From Lepidonotus clava (taxonomy: Eukaryota; Annelida; Polychaeta; Phyllodocida; Polynoidae): DNA of 64,000 nucleotides. The translations under genes and the position numbers were made by a program. The notes below the pieces were generated by a model, which worked only from the letters and a program-made list of their open reading frames with translations, was not told where the DNA came from and made no database searches. Position 1 is the first letter of the stretch. Every line of letters begins with the position of its first letter. This document shows positions 41,872-52,888 of this stretch, piece after piece. The stretch lies in NCBI GenBank assembly GCA_936440205.1, contig OW387148.1, positions 37,483,003 through 37,547,002 on the forward strand, read 5' to 3'.

Positions 41872-42750
41872 ATCGTTGGTTGAGTAACCAAAGGTTGTAT
41901 CTGACAACTGGACATGTTGAGCAGTTGCAAATCATATAAATTAGTATTATTTAAACTGTCTATGGAAGTTTTTATATTCATCAAATCATTATAAATATTA
42001 AATGTGGGAATGGGCAATACCGTGTACACTAAATGTAGATTTTGAGATAAAAAAAAGCTTGATGTTTAAAGTAACCATGGTAATATCATTGGTACATTTA
42101 TGCAGATACGACCCTTGGTTACTAATCTTTCTGTGAAATGGTTAAATTATGTTAATAACCAAAGGTCGTATCTGGTAAACATTATTTCATTTAAATGCAA
42201 ATAAGTGAAACATTTTTAATTTAGGAATATGAAATACCAATTTACAGGTAAAGGCCATCTACTATGATTCATTTTATGATTTAACATCACAATTGAATTA
42301 TTTTAATATCATTTATAATAACAGAACTGAAAGTATTTCAGATACGACCTTTGGTTACTGAACATCAAAACCATCAGTTGAGTAACCAAAGGTCGTATCC
42401 AGTATTTTTACTATTTTATTAAAATTTACTGTAATTGATAAAAGCTAAGACCTTTATATTGTGTCATATGACGTTTTCAATGATTAGGTTATCATTTAAT
42501 TAGAATGATATTTTGTCAAAAAACCATGTTTTCACATTTTTACTAATCAGATACGACCTTTGGTTACTCACTAGAAAAGAGGTAAGAGCAGATACGACCT
42601 TTGTTTACGGATAAATAACATTCTAAAAAATATTCTATTTCAAAAAATTCCAAATTTTCTATATGTGTCAGGAAGTCAGGAAATACTTTCAATAATAAAA
42701 AAAGTTATGATTTTTATGACATACGACCTTTGGTTACTCAGCCAACAATG
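41872..42750. mobile_element. Foldback built on the word GATACGACCTTTGGTTACTC
   Basis: Ends GTTGGTTGAGTAACCAAAGG and the inverse of GTTGGCTGAGTAACCAAAGG. The word occurs about eight times inside in both orientations (41885, 42110, 42157, 42345, 42378, 42550, 42590, 42722), separated by AT-rich DNA. Inserted in the array at 41476-44040. Confidence 0.7.
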
Positions 42751-43597
42751 TTTTGAGACTTAGTGTCATTTTATGATATTTTGAGACTTAGCGTCATTTT
42801 ATGATATTTTGAGACTTAATGTCATTCTATGATATTTTGAGACTTAGTGTCATGTGTTATGACACTAAGTCTCAAATGACACTAAGTCTCAAGATTTTGA
42901 GACTTAGTGTCATTTTGAGACTTAGTGTCTCCACATGACACTAAGTCTAAAAAATGACACTAAGTCTCAAAATTGATACTAAGTCTCAAAATGACACTAA
43001 GTCTCAAAAAAGACACTAAGTCTCAAAACTACACTAAGTCTCAAATTGACAATAAGTGTCAAAATGACATGAAGCCTCAAAATTGACACTAAGTCTCAAA
43101 ATGGCACTAAGTCTCAAATTGACAATGAGTCTCAAAATGACATGAAGCCTCAAATTGACAATAAGTCTCAAAATGACATGAAGCCTAGAAATTGATAATA
43201 AATAAAAAATTGATTATTTGATATCTAATAAATAAAAAGGAAATGATAAATAAATATAGAATTGCTAATGATAAGTAACTAATGATCGGCCCCCAAAAGT
43301 GGCCTATCGGCCGCCAAATTTGTGGCCTGTCGATATACACCTGTAAAATTAGCTGCCGGCACATTATCGGCAGGAATTATTTACCAACACATCTGTAAAT
43401 GTTTTCAGCAATGCCGCTGATATTTCATCGGCACTGCAGAAAGTATATTGGCAGTGCACTTTCGGTATGTGGAATACGGCCTTTAGTGTCATTTTTTGAT
43501 ATTTTGAGACTTAGTGTCAATTTATGATATTTTGAGACTTAGTGTCATTTTATGATATTTTGAGACTTAGTGTCATTTTATGATATTTTGAGACTTA

Positions 43598-43935
43598 AGG
43601 CCATATTCCACTTTGCGTCAGGTCCGTTTGTGAAAACGCAAGTAGTTTGCGGTTCTGATACCAACATGTTGGTATCCAAATCAGTGGCCGCAAGCAGGGG
43701 CCGCAAGCAGTGGCCGAAAAACACCTATATTCCACCTTGTTTGTGGCCGCCGCAAACTCGTTTGCAGCCACCGCAAACTCGTTAGCGGCCGTTTGCTTGC
43801 GTCTGCTGGCCACAAACAAGTGGAATATATCCTATCGCAAATGCTAAAACGTTTGCGGTTTCGGCCCTTTGCGTCTGTTTGCGTCCGTTTTCTAGGGTGA
43901 CCGCAAGCCGCAAACGTGTAGTGGAATATGGCCTT
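43598..43935. mobile_element. TA-flanked foldback, AGGCCATATTCCACTT ends
   Basis: TIRs AGGCCATATTCCACTT and AGTGGAATATGGCCTT. TA flanks lie at 43596-43597 and 43936-43937, and taking the element out restores the array word GAGACTTAGTGTC exactly. Inside, CCGCAAAC/GTTTGCGG words repeat in both orientations. A related end occurs at 43466-43482 (GTGGAATACGGCCTT then TA). Confidence 0.75.
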
Positions 43936-44159
43936 TAGTGTCATTTTATGATATTTTGAGACTTAGTGTCACGTGTATGACACTAAGTCTCAAAATACAG
44001 GTTTTTGAGACTTAGTGTCATTTTGAGACTTAGTGTCACAACAAGCCCCCCAAAATAGGGGGCGGTCAACTAAAATTCAGAGGGGTAAGTCATGAAAAGT
44101 GGGGGCAGTAGTTTGGCAGTGGGGAGTAACCTCCAACAAGTCAGTGCCCGCCCCCCCCC

Positions 44160-44690
44160 CCCCAAGACTTGGTACCCCCTCGGTCTGATCTGTTTATAGG
44201 TAGTATAGGGTTACATGATGTGAGGGTGATGTGGGGTGTGAATGGGCGGCCGTTAGTGGGCATTACATCATGTAGGATTGGTAAAGTTAGAGTGAAGGCC
44301 TTGTATTGATTTCATATCAAATATAATTTCCGGGTTTCAAATACTTGCAGGCCTAACCCAACCTTTATAACTTATAAATTATAAGTTATCCAAACCAGTA
44401 TAAATAAAAAGAGGCATTTTGTTCCAAGCTGTAGATAGTTTACTACTTTAATTTCCTATGACTGCTTGCAAATTCCTGTGCGTTTTTTCCAAGGGCTCAA
44501 AAGTTTATCAAGAGTCACTTAATGCCAATGTTTTTAGCACGATTTATTTTAGTGTTTTCCTGTGAGCACAAAATTAATTATTAGAGGACTAAAATATTGA
44601 CCTGTTTTGAATCTTACAGATTTATGTCTCAAACTTATCAACATATATATATCTGGTTTAAATACATATGATAGTAAAAACTCATAAAAG
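44160..44690. other. Unassigned DNA
   Basis: No ORF or repeat recognised. The 44041-44145 stretch before it (GTCAACTAAAATTCAG, GCAGTAGTTTGGCAGTGGG) has a relative at 45390-45475. Confidence 0.3.
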
Positions 44691-44835
44691 TGGTGAGTGT
44701 CATGTTGACACTGGGGATACGACAAACGTGTGCTAGGCCGGGCCTAACGAATCTAGTGGGTTTCGAACCCACGAGGGGCTTGTTCAATTCATTACAGCGC
44801 CAGTGTCGCGGCTCACCGATACGGACCTCCCGAGA
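44690..44835 (-). repeat. tRNA-like SINE remnant
   Basis: Read on the minus strand: GGTGAGCCGCGACACTGGCG, TGAATTGAACAAGCCCCTCG, then GTGGGTTCGAAACCCAC, a good B box with a pairing stem. It continues into GGCCCGGCCTAGCACACG and CCAGTGTCAACATGACACTC. This is the layout of a tRNA-derived SINE rather than a functional tRNA. Confidence 0.5.
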
Positions 44836-45059
44836 GGGGCCTTTTATATGAGAACCACAGGGCTGATGCAATACACGGCATACTACTTCTAGTATAGTGT
44901 AGACTGATCTTTCCTCCAGCGACACCTGGTTGATTAAATTGAAACATGGACGACCATGAACGAAAATAATGTATTCAAATGGGGATTCGAACACGGGCAG
45001 GCCACCATCCAAGTACCAACCGGTCTCAATGTTGCTTAACTTACCCGGGCTAGGGACCA

Positions 45060-46490
45060 TCCAAGTAGCAACCGGTATGAACGTGGCTTAAATATGTGGT
45101 TAAATATATATATGAAATGGGTCGAGTGATTCCCCCATCCTGATCAGATCATAACTTATAGATTAGTGTAATTGACTGTATGGATTTAAACATATCAACC
45201 AGGAGCCATCAAGAGATAAAGTCTAGTATTGATAGACTTGGATACCTGCCAAACTGAATTAAACCTTCTGCATACCCAGGATGATTAGATTAAGCAGTTT
45301 GGGGTATTTAGGCATATTTCCTGGTACTGACATGTACAGAACCTGAATTTTGGGGGGTTGTGATGTGTGTCGTCCCTGAAAAACAAGGGGTGCACGTGGT
45401 CAACTAGAATTCAGGAGGGATCGGTGAGAAAAAGAAGGGGCGGGCGGTAGTTTGGCAGTGGGTAGTAACCTTGAAAGAGACCCCTTCCCAGTATAAAGTG
45501 GAAAAGGAGAAAGTGGAGGATGGGACTTCATATGGGGAGTCCCATTGGTATTGCAAATATAAATTTATACAACATTTTGTTCACACTTTTTTGTCAGAAA
45601 CAAATTTCACATCAGAATGTACTGAGCATTTGTATCTATTTTTCATTCTTAGTCTTAACATCAAGGAAAACACGTATTATGTGTTTTTCCATATGAAATA
45701 TTTATAGTTTTACATTCTGAATTTGTAGTCTTATCCCCGTCATGGGTAGCCCTGTGGTCAGGGGTGTCTGGTGACCAGCTGCAGATGGTTATGTGATCTG
45801 GGGGAAGAACGGGGGTTGGGCGATAGACACAGCATGTGGTCTCTGTTCTTGTGGAGCATTAAATTATTCCAACAGTGATGATAGAAAAGTCTTGAAATGA
45901 TAAATGAAAGTTGGATTTTTTCTATGGAAAACATTCTTTAACATAATTGTGAACAAATTGATATGTTAAAAGTCAAAAATGAGCAATAATTAAGATAAAT
46001 ACAAAATTCGGAGAATTAAACAAATAATAATATTTTAATACTCGACCCTCCCTTTATGCATGCAATTCTTCGCGCATGAATTTACAGTTTTTTTTCTCAT
46101 GGACCACTTTCATCTCTCGAAGTCCCCTTAGCTTATTACAGGGGTGCTAAACACTGGCTTTCCCTACCAAGACATATTCGTGAATTAGATAATATTTATA
46201 TAAAATAGTACTGACGATGACAATTAAAAATTATGAAAAGAAAAAAGGCGCCACCACACCACGTGGCGTACTGCCGTATGACGGACGATACGTCAAGTTT
46301 ACCAAGGCATTTACAGGATTCCAACCCGCGCAGAGAAAACGCATCAGGTCGTCAATGAAATGACATCCATTTCACCGCCGACCTGATGCTGCAGGTGATT
46401 GATTTTCAGACGGGTAGGTTCCTCCACGGGCCTTACAATGGGGTCAAACATTGCCATTTCTCCACGTCTTCACAAATCAAGGCTCCTGCG
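45060..46490. other. Unassigned DNA
   Basis: AT-rich with a repeat relative at 45390-45475. No coding signal. Confidence 0.3.
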
Positions 46491-47590
46491 CCGCTAAAAC
46501 TAGTAATCTGTCAGGATAGACTGGGAGGGAGGGAGAGAGAGAGCCCTGCGTGATGGAGGATTAATCTCCAGGGCCCGACCCGGGGGCCCGACCCAGAGAC
46601 TGCCTGATGGTGTAACCCTTACCGGGCCACGCCCCACCACGCCCCGATGCACTGCGTATGTCAACCCCGGTCTCAACCGGTGATTCGGACGGAATCTGAG
46701 CTGTGTTGCAGTTTGCCCCCTGAGTTTGCCCCAGTCTGAGAGGCGGTCTCTGTGGGTCATTACAGGGGTGTGCACCTGCCGTCCGGCTTAAAGCCTGCAG
46801 TCTGTAGCAGAATGTATTGAAGGTGTTGACACTCAATCCGGCCTTTATTTTTTTTATAGTTACCAATCTGAGGCGGATCCAAGTGGGGGGGGGGGCAGGC
46901 CGGGCATTGCCCCCCCCCCCCCCTCAAATATTAAATGATGTTTGTTTGGGGGGCCCCCTCCCACGTACATTCATGTTTTTGCCCCCCTCTCCCCCCCCCC
47001 CCCGCCCCGCTTTCCTCCATTAATTACACTTACCAGAATGTTGGCATCTCTGTAATCATGTACATGTGTCGCTGGCCGGGGGGGTCCCAAAGCTGCCCAG
47101 ATTTGTGTGTAGATTAAAATTGACAGGAATTAATGTGGGTTAATGAATAATTCTATATATCGCTAGTGGGGGTACCGGGGTAGCATACCTTTGGATACAG
47201 GTTGTCAGATTAACTGTGAGAGGTAGGCGCATTAATGGAATTAACACGTTGAAGCTGGAAAGGGGGGATTGTTTTGTTAAAGCCGCACCTACTGCAATGC
47301 AATAGTGTGAAACTATACTTTGTGCTAGGACGGTGTTAATAATACTATTCCTGCAGGAGGGCTTGTAACATGAACGCACATCAAGGAATAAATTGGTGCA
47401 GTAAAACTTACGCGCCCGTTTAAAAAGTTTAGGATAGTCGTTTTAAACCGGGCGAGAGTATAATGATACTTTGCTGTTGGAGGGTTAGTGGTGGAGTAAG
47501 ACATACACTCCTTGACACGGTTTGGAGCAAATTGATTCAGACACGGCCAAGTCTACTTACTGTATGAGTTCAAAAATTTGCCGTGTAATG
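46490..47590. other. GC-richer unassigned DNA with G/C runs
   Basis: 46500-46800 is GC-rich. GAGGCGGATCCAAGTGGGGG begins a run-rich repeat (46871-47010). Chance ORFs only. Confidence 0.3.
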
Positions 47591-48180
47591 CTACAAATTT
47601 CTATGCCTAATTGGCCGCTATGATGATTGTATTAAATAGTACCTATATCATTTAGAATTCCTAATTGGGTGACCCTATTAATGCTTTTAATCACCAATGA
47701 TATGCCTACTTGGGCGACAACATAAGTAAATAACATACCTGTTGGCTTAATAAATCAATGGTATATATACAATCAACCTGTAATAAACTCAATTGGATGA
47801 TAATCTGATGATTTTCAATTTATTATCTTTTATTAAAGCTACCTGATGAAACCTACTGGATTTTACTTGAACTTTAATTGTGGTTGGATCAGAGAACTAA
47901 CTCATTCAATACCTACTTGAGTGGAATGGCTTCCTTCCCTGCCCCCACCAAATATTCACAAATCACATCTATTTATAAAAATATATAGAGGATGCCGCCT
48001 CTGACCTGTCATTCCTATAGGCCAATCCACCTGGCAAGCATTAAATTGCATACTGCTAGATGTATTGACCTATACACAATTCATTTACCAGCAAATATCA
48101 TTAAAGATATCTTTATAAATATACTTATAAATATTAAAAAACTATGTCCACTCCTCCTCTTAGCTATCGATTATGATTAT
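47590..48180. other. AT-rich DNA with a dispersed word
   Basis: CCTAATTGGGTGACCCTATT at 47653 and CCTACTTGGGCGACAAC at 47706 match the word after the host gene (38790). Nothing else seen. Confidence 0.3.
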
Positions 48181-48183
48181 TAA

Positions 48184-48744
48184 AGGGAGAGGCCAGTGAC
48201 CAAAATATAGTATACTGTCGTGATCCCTACCATCCAGGGAATAACCATACCAAATTTTATACTTTTATCTCTATTTGTTTTTATTTTATATACATTTTTG
48301 TGTAGCAAATTTAGTTTGTCTGCCTGCATCTGACAATGCTTTCACAGACCATTTATCTGTTTGTGACGTCACAAGCAGAACAGCTGAAAAAATATAAAAC
48401 TAAGAAAAAATGCAAAAAGAAATTTGTCAAATGTTCTTTATAAGTCTAAAAGATATTAAAATCACAAAATAAAATGATTCATAAAAGAAAATGTGAAAAA
48501 ATATAATTTTTATGGAATTTTGAAATTTGAAATTTGAATATAACTGTCATTTTTGTGACGTCACAAACAGACGTCCTGTGTCAGGTGTGCAGGGTTCTCA
48601 ATATGTGATCTGATATATAGACAAGATTTCCCATGCAAAATATCAATCTATAGTTATAAAATTGATTTGTATTCATATTAAAGCATCATATCTACGGTAT
48701 AAGATGAGAATTTTACAAAATTAAAATTTCACTGGCCCCTCTCT
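48184..48744. mobile_element. Kolobok-like MITE, copy 2
   Basis: 561 bases, about 90% like 8227-8789. TTAA duplications at 48180-48183 and 48745-48748. Confidence 0.75.
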
Positions 48745-48777
48745 TTAAAACGTTTTTTAAGTCAGTTAAAGGTTTAC

Positions 48778-49039
48778 ATATAGACATTGTGCAGATGACG
48801 TCACAACTGCCAAAGTTGGATGTCCGCCATGTTGGTGATCAATTTATTATCACTATTATTTAGAATTTTGAATCATTTAGAACAAATATTTAGGCTGAAG
48901 CAAACTAACTGAATCATCAACTATTATTACTACTAAGAACAACAAATATAGATCTTTTTTTCTCATGCACATGGTCATGATCACCACGTGGTGATCACTA
49001 AAAAGTGATCACGTGACCATGTCTGCACAAGGTCAATAG
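48778..49039. mobile_element. Foldback H, copy 2 (uninterrupted)
   Basis: Left end TATAGACATTGTGCAGATGA with CGTCAC; right end the inverse of CTATTGACCTTGTGCAGACA. It contains the perfect palindrome GATCACCACGTGGTGATC near 48978 and TGATCACGTGACCATG. Copy 1 is at 25983/34238. Confidence 0.6.
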
Positions 49040-49080
49040 CACATCTTAATGTAAGAAGCTTAAGCAGCAACATTGATTTA

Positions 49081-50093
49081 TTGAAAACCTTCTTAATTAA
49101 TAATCCTATTCATTGTATCACACTTTCTAAAACATGGTTGCACGAGAGTATATCTACCAATATATTGAATATAGATAATTACTCTCTTATCCGAGCAGAT
49201 CATAATTTTGATGTTAAAAAAAGAGGTGGCGGACAGACATTTTATATATGTAATAACATTCCAGAAATATCCTTTAATGATTTTGAATTAAAACACCTCA
49301 ATGTTTCTAATCCAGATATAGAAATTCAACACTTTACAATATCGCCACTCAATATGAAAAAAATGATTGTTTGCAATACCTATAGGCCTCCCTCAGGTAA
49401 TTTTAAATCAGCTATAAATTCAATTAAATAGAATCTTTGCTACATATTGGAAAGCTAACCATCAGCGGAAATTTATCAGCTAGGGGACTTTAACAAATTT
49501 TTAAATCAAGAGCCTAGAGACAGGAATTACTTAAATATGTTTGCTGATTTTGGAATGAAAGCTTATATCCAAAAACCAACCTGTACAACTATTAATACTA
49601 CTTCTATTATAGACCAGATCTTTACAAATTGTTGTGTTAAAGCCCTAGCTGATACTATTGATATTAATATTATAATATTTTGACATTAAACAAACTTAAA
49701 ATGAAATGGATGATAATTTATCCATCTAAAAGTAGGACGTGGCAGGAATTTGCTCTGGATACAAGCCTGTTTGAGAATGTATATATTGATGATATGTTTA
49801 TTGAACATGTATATAGTTTCAATTACTTAGGTCTAGTAGTTGACCCATATTTAGAATATTATCATCATCGTACTAAATTGATTAGTCAAGTTTCTGATAA
49901 GGTTAGATACTTGCATAACGTAAGGCAGTATTTGGACACAAATGCTGCCTTGACTATATACAAGTCAATGATATTGCCTTATTTTGACTATGCAGACTTT
50001 ATATATGATCAGAATGTGCAATATATAAGTAGACAATTTCAACTTATCCAAAACGACTGTTTAAGAATTATCTTGTTTTTTGTTTTTTTTTAA
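49081..50093 (+). pseudogene. LINE fragment: endonuclease start and RT end
   Basis: 49081-49431 encodes an endonuclease-like segment with ITLSKTWLHESI, YSLIRADHNFD and VCNTYRPPSGNFKSAINSI. 49440-49640 continues it in other frames (GDFN, IIDQIFTN). 49680-50093 encodes the RT thumb: FNYLGLVVDPYLEYYHH and LTIYKSMILPYFDYADFIYD with FQLIQNDCLRIIL. The central RT is deleted. A CR1/L2-like clade is likely but not certain. Confidence 0.75.
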
Positions 50094-50228
50094 ATAAAGA
50101 GCAGTGCTCATTTTATTTCACAATAAAACATACAAGTCTTCCTTCTGCTCCAATTTTTGGGCTCTGTAGGTAAACAGTTTCAATAACAATATCAAAATAA
50201 GAAACTTCTTCCACAGAGTTCTCATTAA

Positions 50229-50294
50229 AGGGAGGGGCCAGTGACCAAGAATTAGTGTACTGTCGTGATCTTTACCATCCAGGGAATAACCATA
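50229..50294. mobile_element. Kolobok-like MITE, copy 3, truncated
   Basis: TTAA at 50225-50228, then AGGGAGGGGCCAGTGACC, matching copies 1 and 2 for about 66 bases and then switching to LTR-element sequence. Confidence 0.65.
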
Positions 50295-50296
50295 TC

Positions 50297-50936
50297 ATAT
50301 ATTTTGTTAACATTTCTAAGCTAAAGAGAGCATACCCTGCATGGAGCTCCACCCTACCAAACCCTGACCATACTAACCTACCAGCACTCTCAAAGCATGA
50401 GGTCCAGTCCGACCATTCTGAGTCGAACCACACCGATGTCGACAACCCGACTAAAGAGAGAGTAGTCGCCGTCGTCACCGACGATGGAACAGGAGAGACA
50501 GCAGCCGGACTTCTCCTGGTGGGTATGACAGCTCCAAAAACTGAGCAAGAAGTTCGGGAACAGGAGACAACCACACAGGTTAGAAATGGTCAGGACGGTG
50601 ACATGCAAAGGTCACCAGGCCCGCCTAACGAAACTCTCGTAAAACCTAGGAAGGTAGACCGCCCAAAGGGGAAAAAGAAAGGTCGACCTAAGGCACACAA
50701 AACGACGGAGTTACGGGGGGGGGGGGGTAGAGGAGACAGCCCCTGGCTCCATGACCTCATGAGATAAGGCAGACATAAGGGCCGCTTCACCTAAGGCAGA
50801 TACTGATGTCGCTGGAAGTTCAGCGCCAGGTGGCAAACAGCTTATGGCTGATGAGCCACCCAAGGGAAGATACGCGTTGCGAAAGAGACCAAGACCCGAT
50901 TACGCAACGCTAGCGGACCCCCATTACAATTGGTAG
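50297..50936 (+). pseudogene. LTR-element pol fossil: integrase C-terminal tail
   Basis: YFVNISKLKRAYPAW resembles the integrase C-terminal VHVxRLKPY-type box of Gypsy elements. A charged, Pro/Lys-rich linker and GRYALRKRPRPDYATLADPH then a stop follow, typical of the last residues of such polyproteins. Fossil; only the end of pol is in the window. Confidence 0.6.
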
Positions 50937-51059
50937 GGTACTGCGCAACAAGAAAGGTGCACCGACGCATCTTTGATAAGAGTGGCGGCCACGCCCGAGT
51001 ACCGATAAGCCGGTACTAGCCACCTCGTTTGATGTCATTACCATTACAGATAGTAAGAA

Positions 51060-51830
51060 AGGGAACTTCTGTAATTCTAAGACAGACAATTAACTAATGG
51101 ATCCGACGACTGACGTCAGAAGTGTTGGATCCGACAAACCTGCGGACATCGCTCTCCCTCACCAATTAAGGATGCCAGAACCACCTACATTTTGTTGGCA
51201 TGTTGGTGGAAGGTTGGGGGAAAGTTTGGTTGAAAGCCAGTTTGTGAAGACACACAGGGATTGTGCTTTAAGCTGCGAGACTAGAAATTTATATTTTCTA
51301 AACAACGAAACATGGGACCCGACGATGCGGCAACATGGGCTCTCATGCGGCTACATAGGCTAGCACTAACTGTTGAACCGTGCATTAGCTACCTCAACCA
51401 TTGGATGTGTTCACATTCAATCAACTCGTGGAAACGAGAACGTACTACACAAAGCCAACGGGCAATGACTTCTACTATCCGCTACATGAAACTTTGCCGA
51501 AAGGACTAAAATACCATGCAAAGACGGACATAACATGACGGACATTGACAATTCGATAGGCTTACCAGATGGATCTTGGATGTTAACGGGAACTGCCATC
51601 ATGGGAAACTCTCTGTCAATGAAACCCTATGAGGGACCGAGGACTTGTCCTATGGTACCAGTCCAGCGTGATGGAACGGTCATTGTCCCCTTGAAGGCGA
51701 AAAGGTCGATCATATGCAAGCAAAGGCATGTGCGGGGAGTGTACATGGGACCTTTTTATACGAAATGAAACTGCGTATGATCAGACCCGCCAGCACCGGC
51801 CTTACTCCTGGTCATCCTCGCTGAAGGTGT
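51060..51830 (+). pseudogene. Unassigned virus-like coding remnant
   Basis: Frames at 51097-51363 (FCWHVGGRLGESLVESQFV, THRDCALSCETRNLYF) and 51535-51768 (IGLPDGSWMLTGTAIMGNSL, CKQRHVRGVYMGPFYTK) have protein-like composition and spaced cysteines. Their position after a pol end suggests a third, envelope-like gene of the same LTR element. Broken; family not certain. Confidence 0.35.
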
Positions 51831-51833
51831 TAG

Positions 51834-52722
51834 TGTAGCGCTCCCCGGGCTACGTTACTGGGGGAAAAGACCCAGGCGACCACTGGGATTGGCGGTTGTT
51901 GACAAATGACCAGGCAATGCAACTTTTAGGTTAAATAAAGTTTATTTAGATAACTTCTTTGTTACAATAATACTCCAAGTAAATAGACAAGCCAATTACA
52001 AATGATCTAGGAACATAATCCTCCACAAAAGCTAATGTTTATCTCTTCAGGTCAACTATATTTCCTTAGAGATCTAAGTTCCAATACTTTACCTATAAAA
52101 TACTCACTATACAGTCAGACTAAGCATAATCAAAGTCTGAAAACTTTAGGGAAAATACTACAACCCTTGTGGGGCAAACCATTAACTCAAAGCCCAGGCT
52201 AAGAAGTTAATAAAACTCACCTAGTCCTAAAAAGAACTAGGTATAACTTTCCCAGTCTAAAAAGACATGGGCAAAACAGCCACCACAAAGTCTCACAAAC
52301 AAACCAGGGTTACCTTCTCAGGTCAGAACCCTATACCAGCCAACCAGGCTATAACAGCACAGTGAGACAAAACCAGTCTCCAACCAGGAGGGGCAAGTGG
52401 GACCTTCTATAAAGGGTAAAAAGGAGCTAAACCAGGGCTCCCACCCAGAAGGCAGTAGAGCCAGGTGAGTGAGCTAAGAGCTCCAACTCCCACCTGACTC
52501 CCCACAGGAGTGAAGCTCTGAGGCTGAAACAGCCCCTTTTATATGAAAGGCTGCCCTCAGCTGATTGGCCAACTCTCCTGATTGGCCCACTGCCCAACCC
52601 TCATCTGCATACTACTTCTTCCTCCTGATACTACTACTACTCCTACTACTGCTGCTACCAGCACTGACCGGCCACCTAGTGAGCAAAGTTCAAACTAGCC
52701 CAATCTAAGGGGCCACAACACA
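51834..52722 (-). repeat. LTR, 889 bases, minus orientation
   Basis: Read on the minus strand it begins TGTGTTGTGGCCCC and ends GGGGAGCGCTACA. A TATA box (CATATAAAAGGGG) lies at about 52530-52545, and AAATAAACTTTATTTAACC serves as polyadenylation region at about 51935-51953. This is the textbook U3-R-U5 order. No second LTR or clear target duplication was seen, so it is a solo LTR or the end of an element whose other parts are displaced. Fossil. Confidence 0.65.
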
Positions 52723-52888
52723 GAATAACAAATCCTTAAATACATCAAGATAAAGAGAACTTTCAAGCTAGAAATCATGAAATACACATCATAGAAACAT
52801 GTTATTTTTGAATGAAATACTCTATTAAGTCTTTAAAAAACAAGGGAACAAAGAGGACCCCCTAAAGACAAGAGAAACCCCCCAAAAG

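Larger units (their letters stand above)
41476..44040. repeat. Two-way array of the word TTGAGACTTAGTGTCA with nested insertions
   Basis: Dozens of copies of TGACACTAAGTCTCAAAA occur forward (41480-41755, 42860-43190) and its inverse reverse (41808-41860, 42750-42855, 43480-43600, 43938-44036). The head segment 41476-41560 is repeated almost unchanged at 42850-42940, so two units of one compound element lie in tandem. Foreign foldbacks sit at 41872-42750 and 43598-43935. AT-rich spacers; no ORF. Confidence 0.75.

Noticed and set aside
43570-43944. Three frames with Arg/Ala/Thr repeats
   Set aside because: They translate the CCGCAAAC words of the foldback at 43598-43935.
41476-44040. CRISPR array
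   Set aside because: The 16-18-base words are adjacent or irregularly spaced, in both orientations, without unique spacers of fixed length, in animal DNA.
44690-44835. Functional tRNA gene (minus strand)
   Set aside because: A good B box and T stem only; the rest does not fold as a tRNA and is embedded in longer repeat-like sequence.
46500-46866. 91- and 101-codon minus-strand frames
   Set aside because: Arg/Pro/Gly-rich translations of a GC-rich repeat in two frames; no splice or start context.
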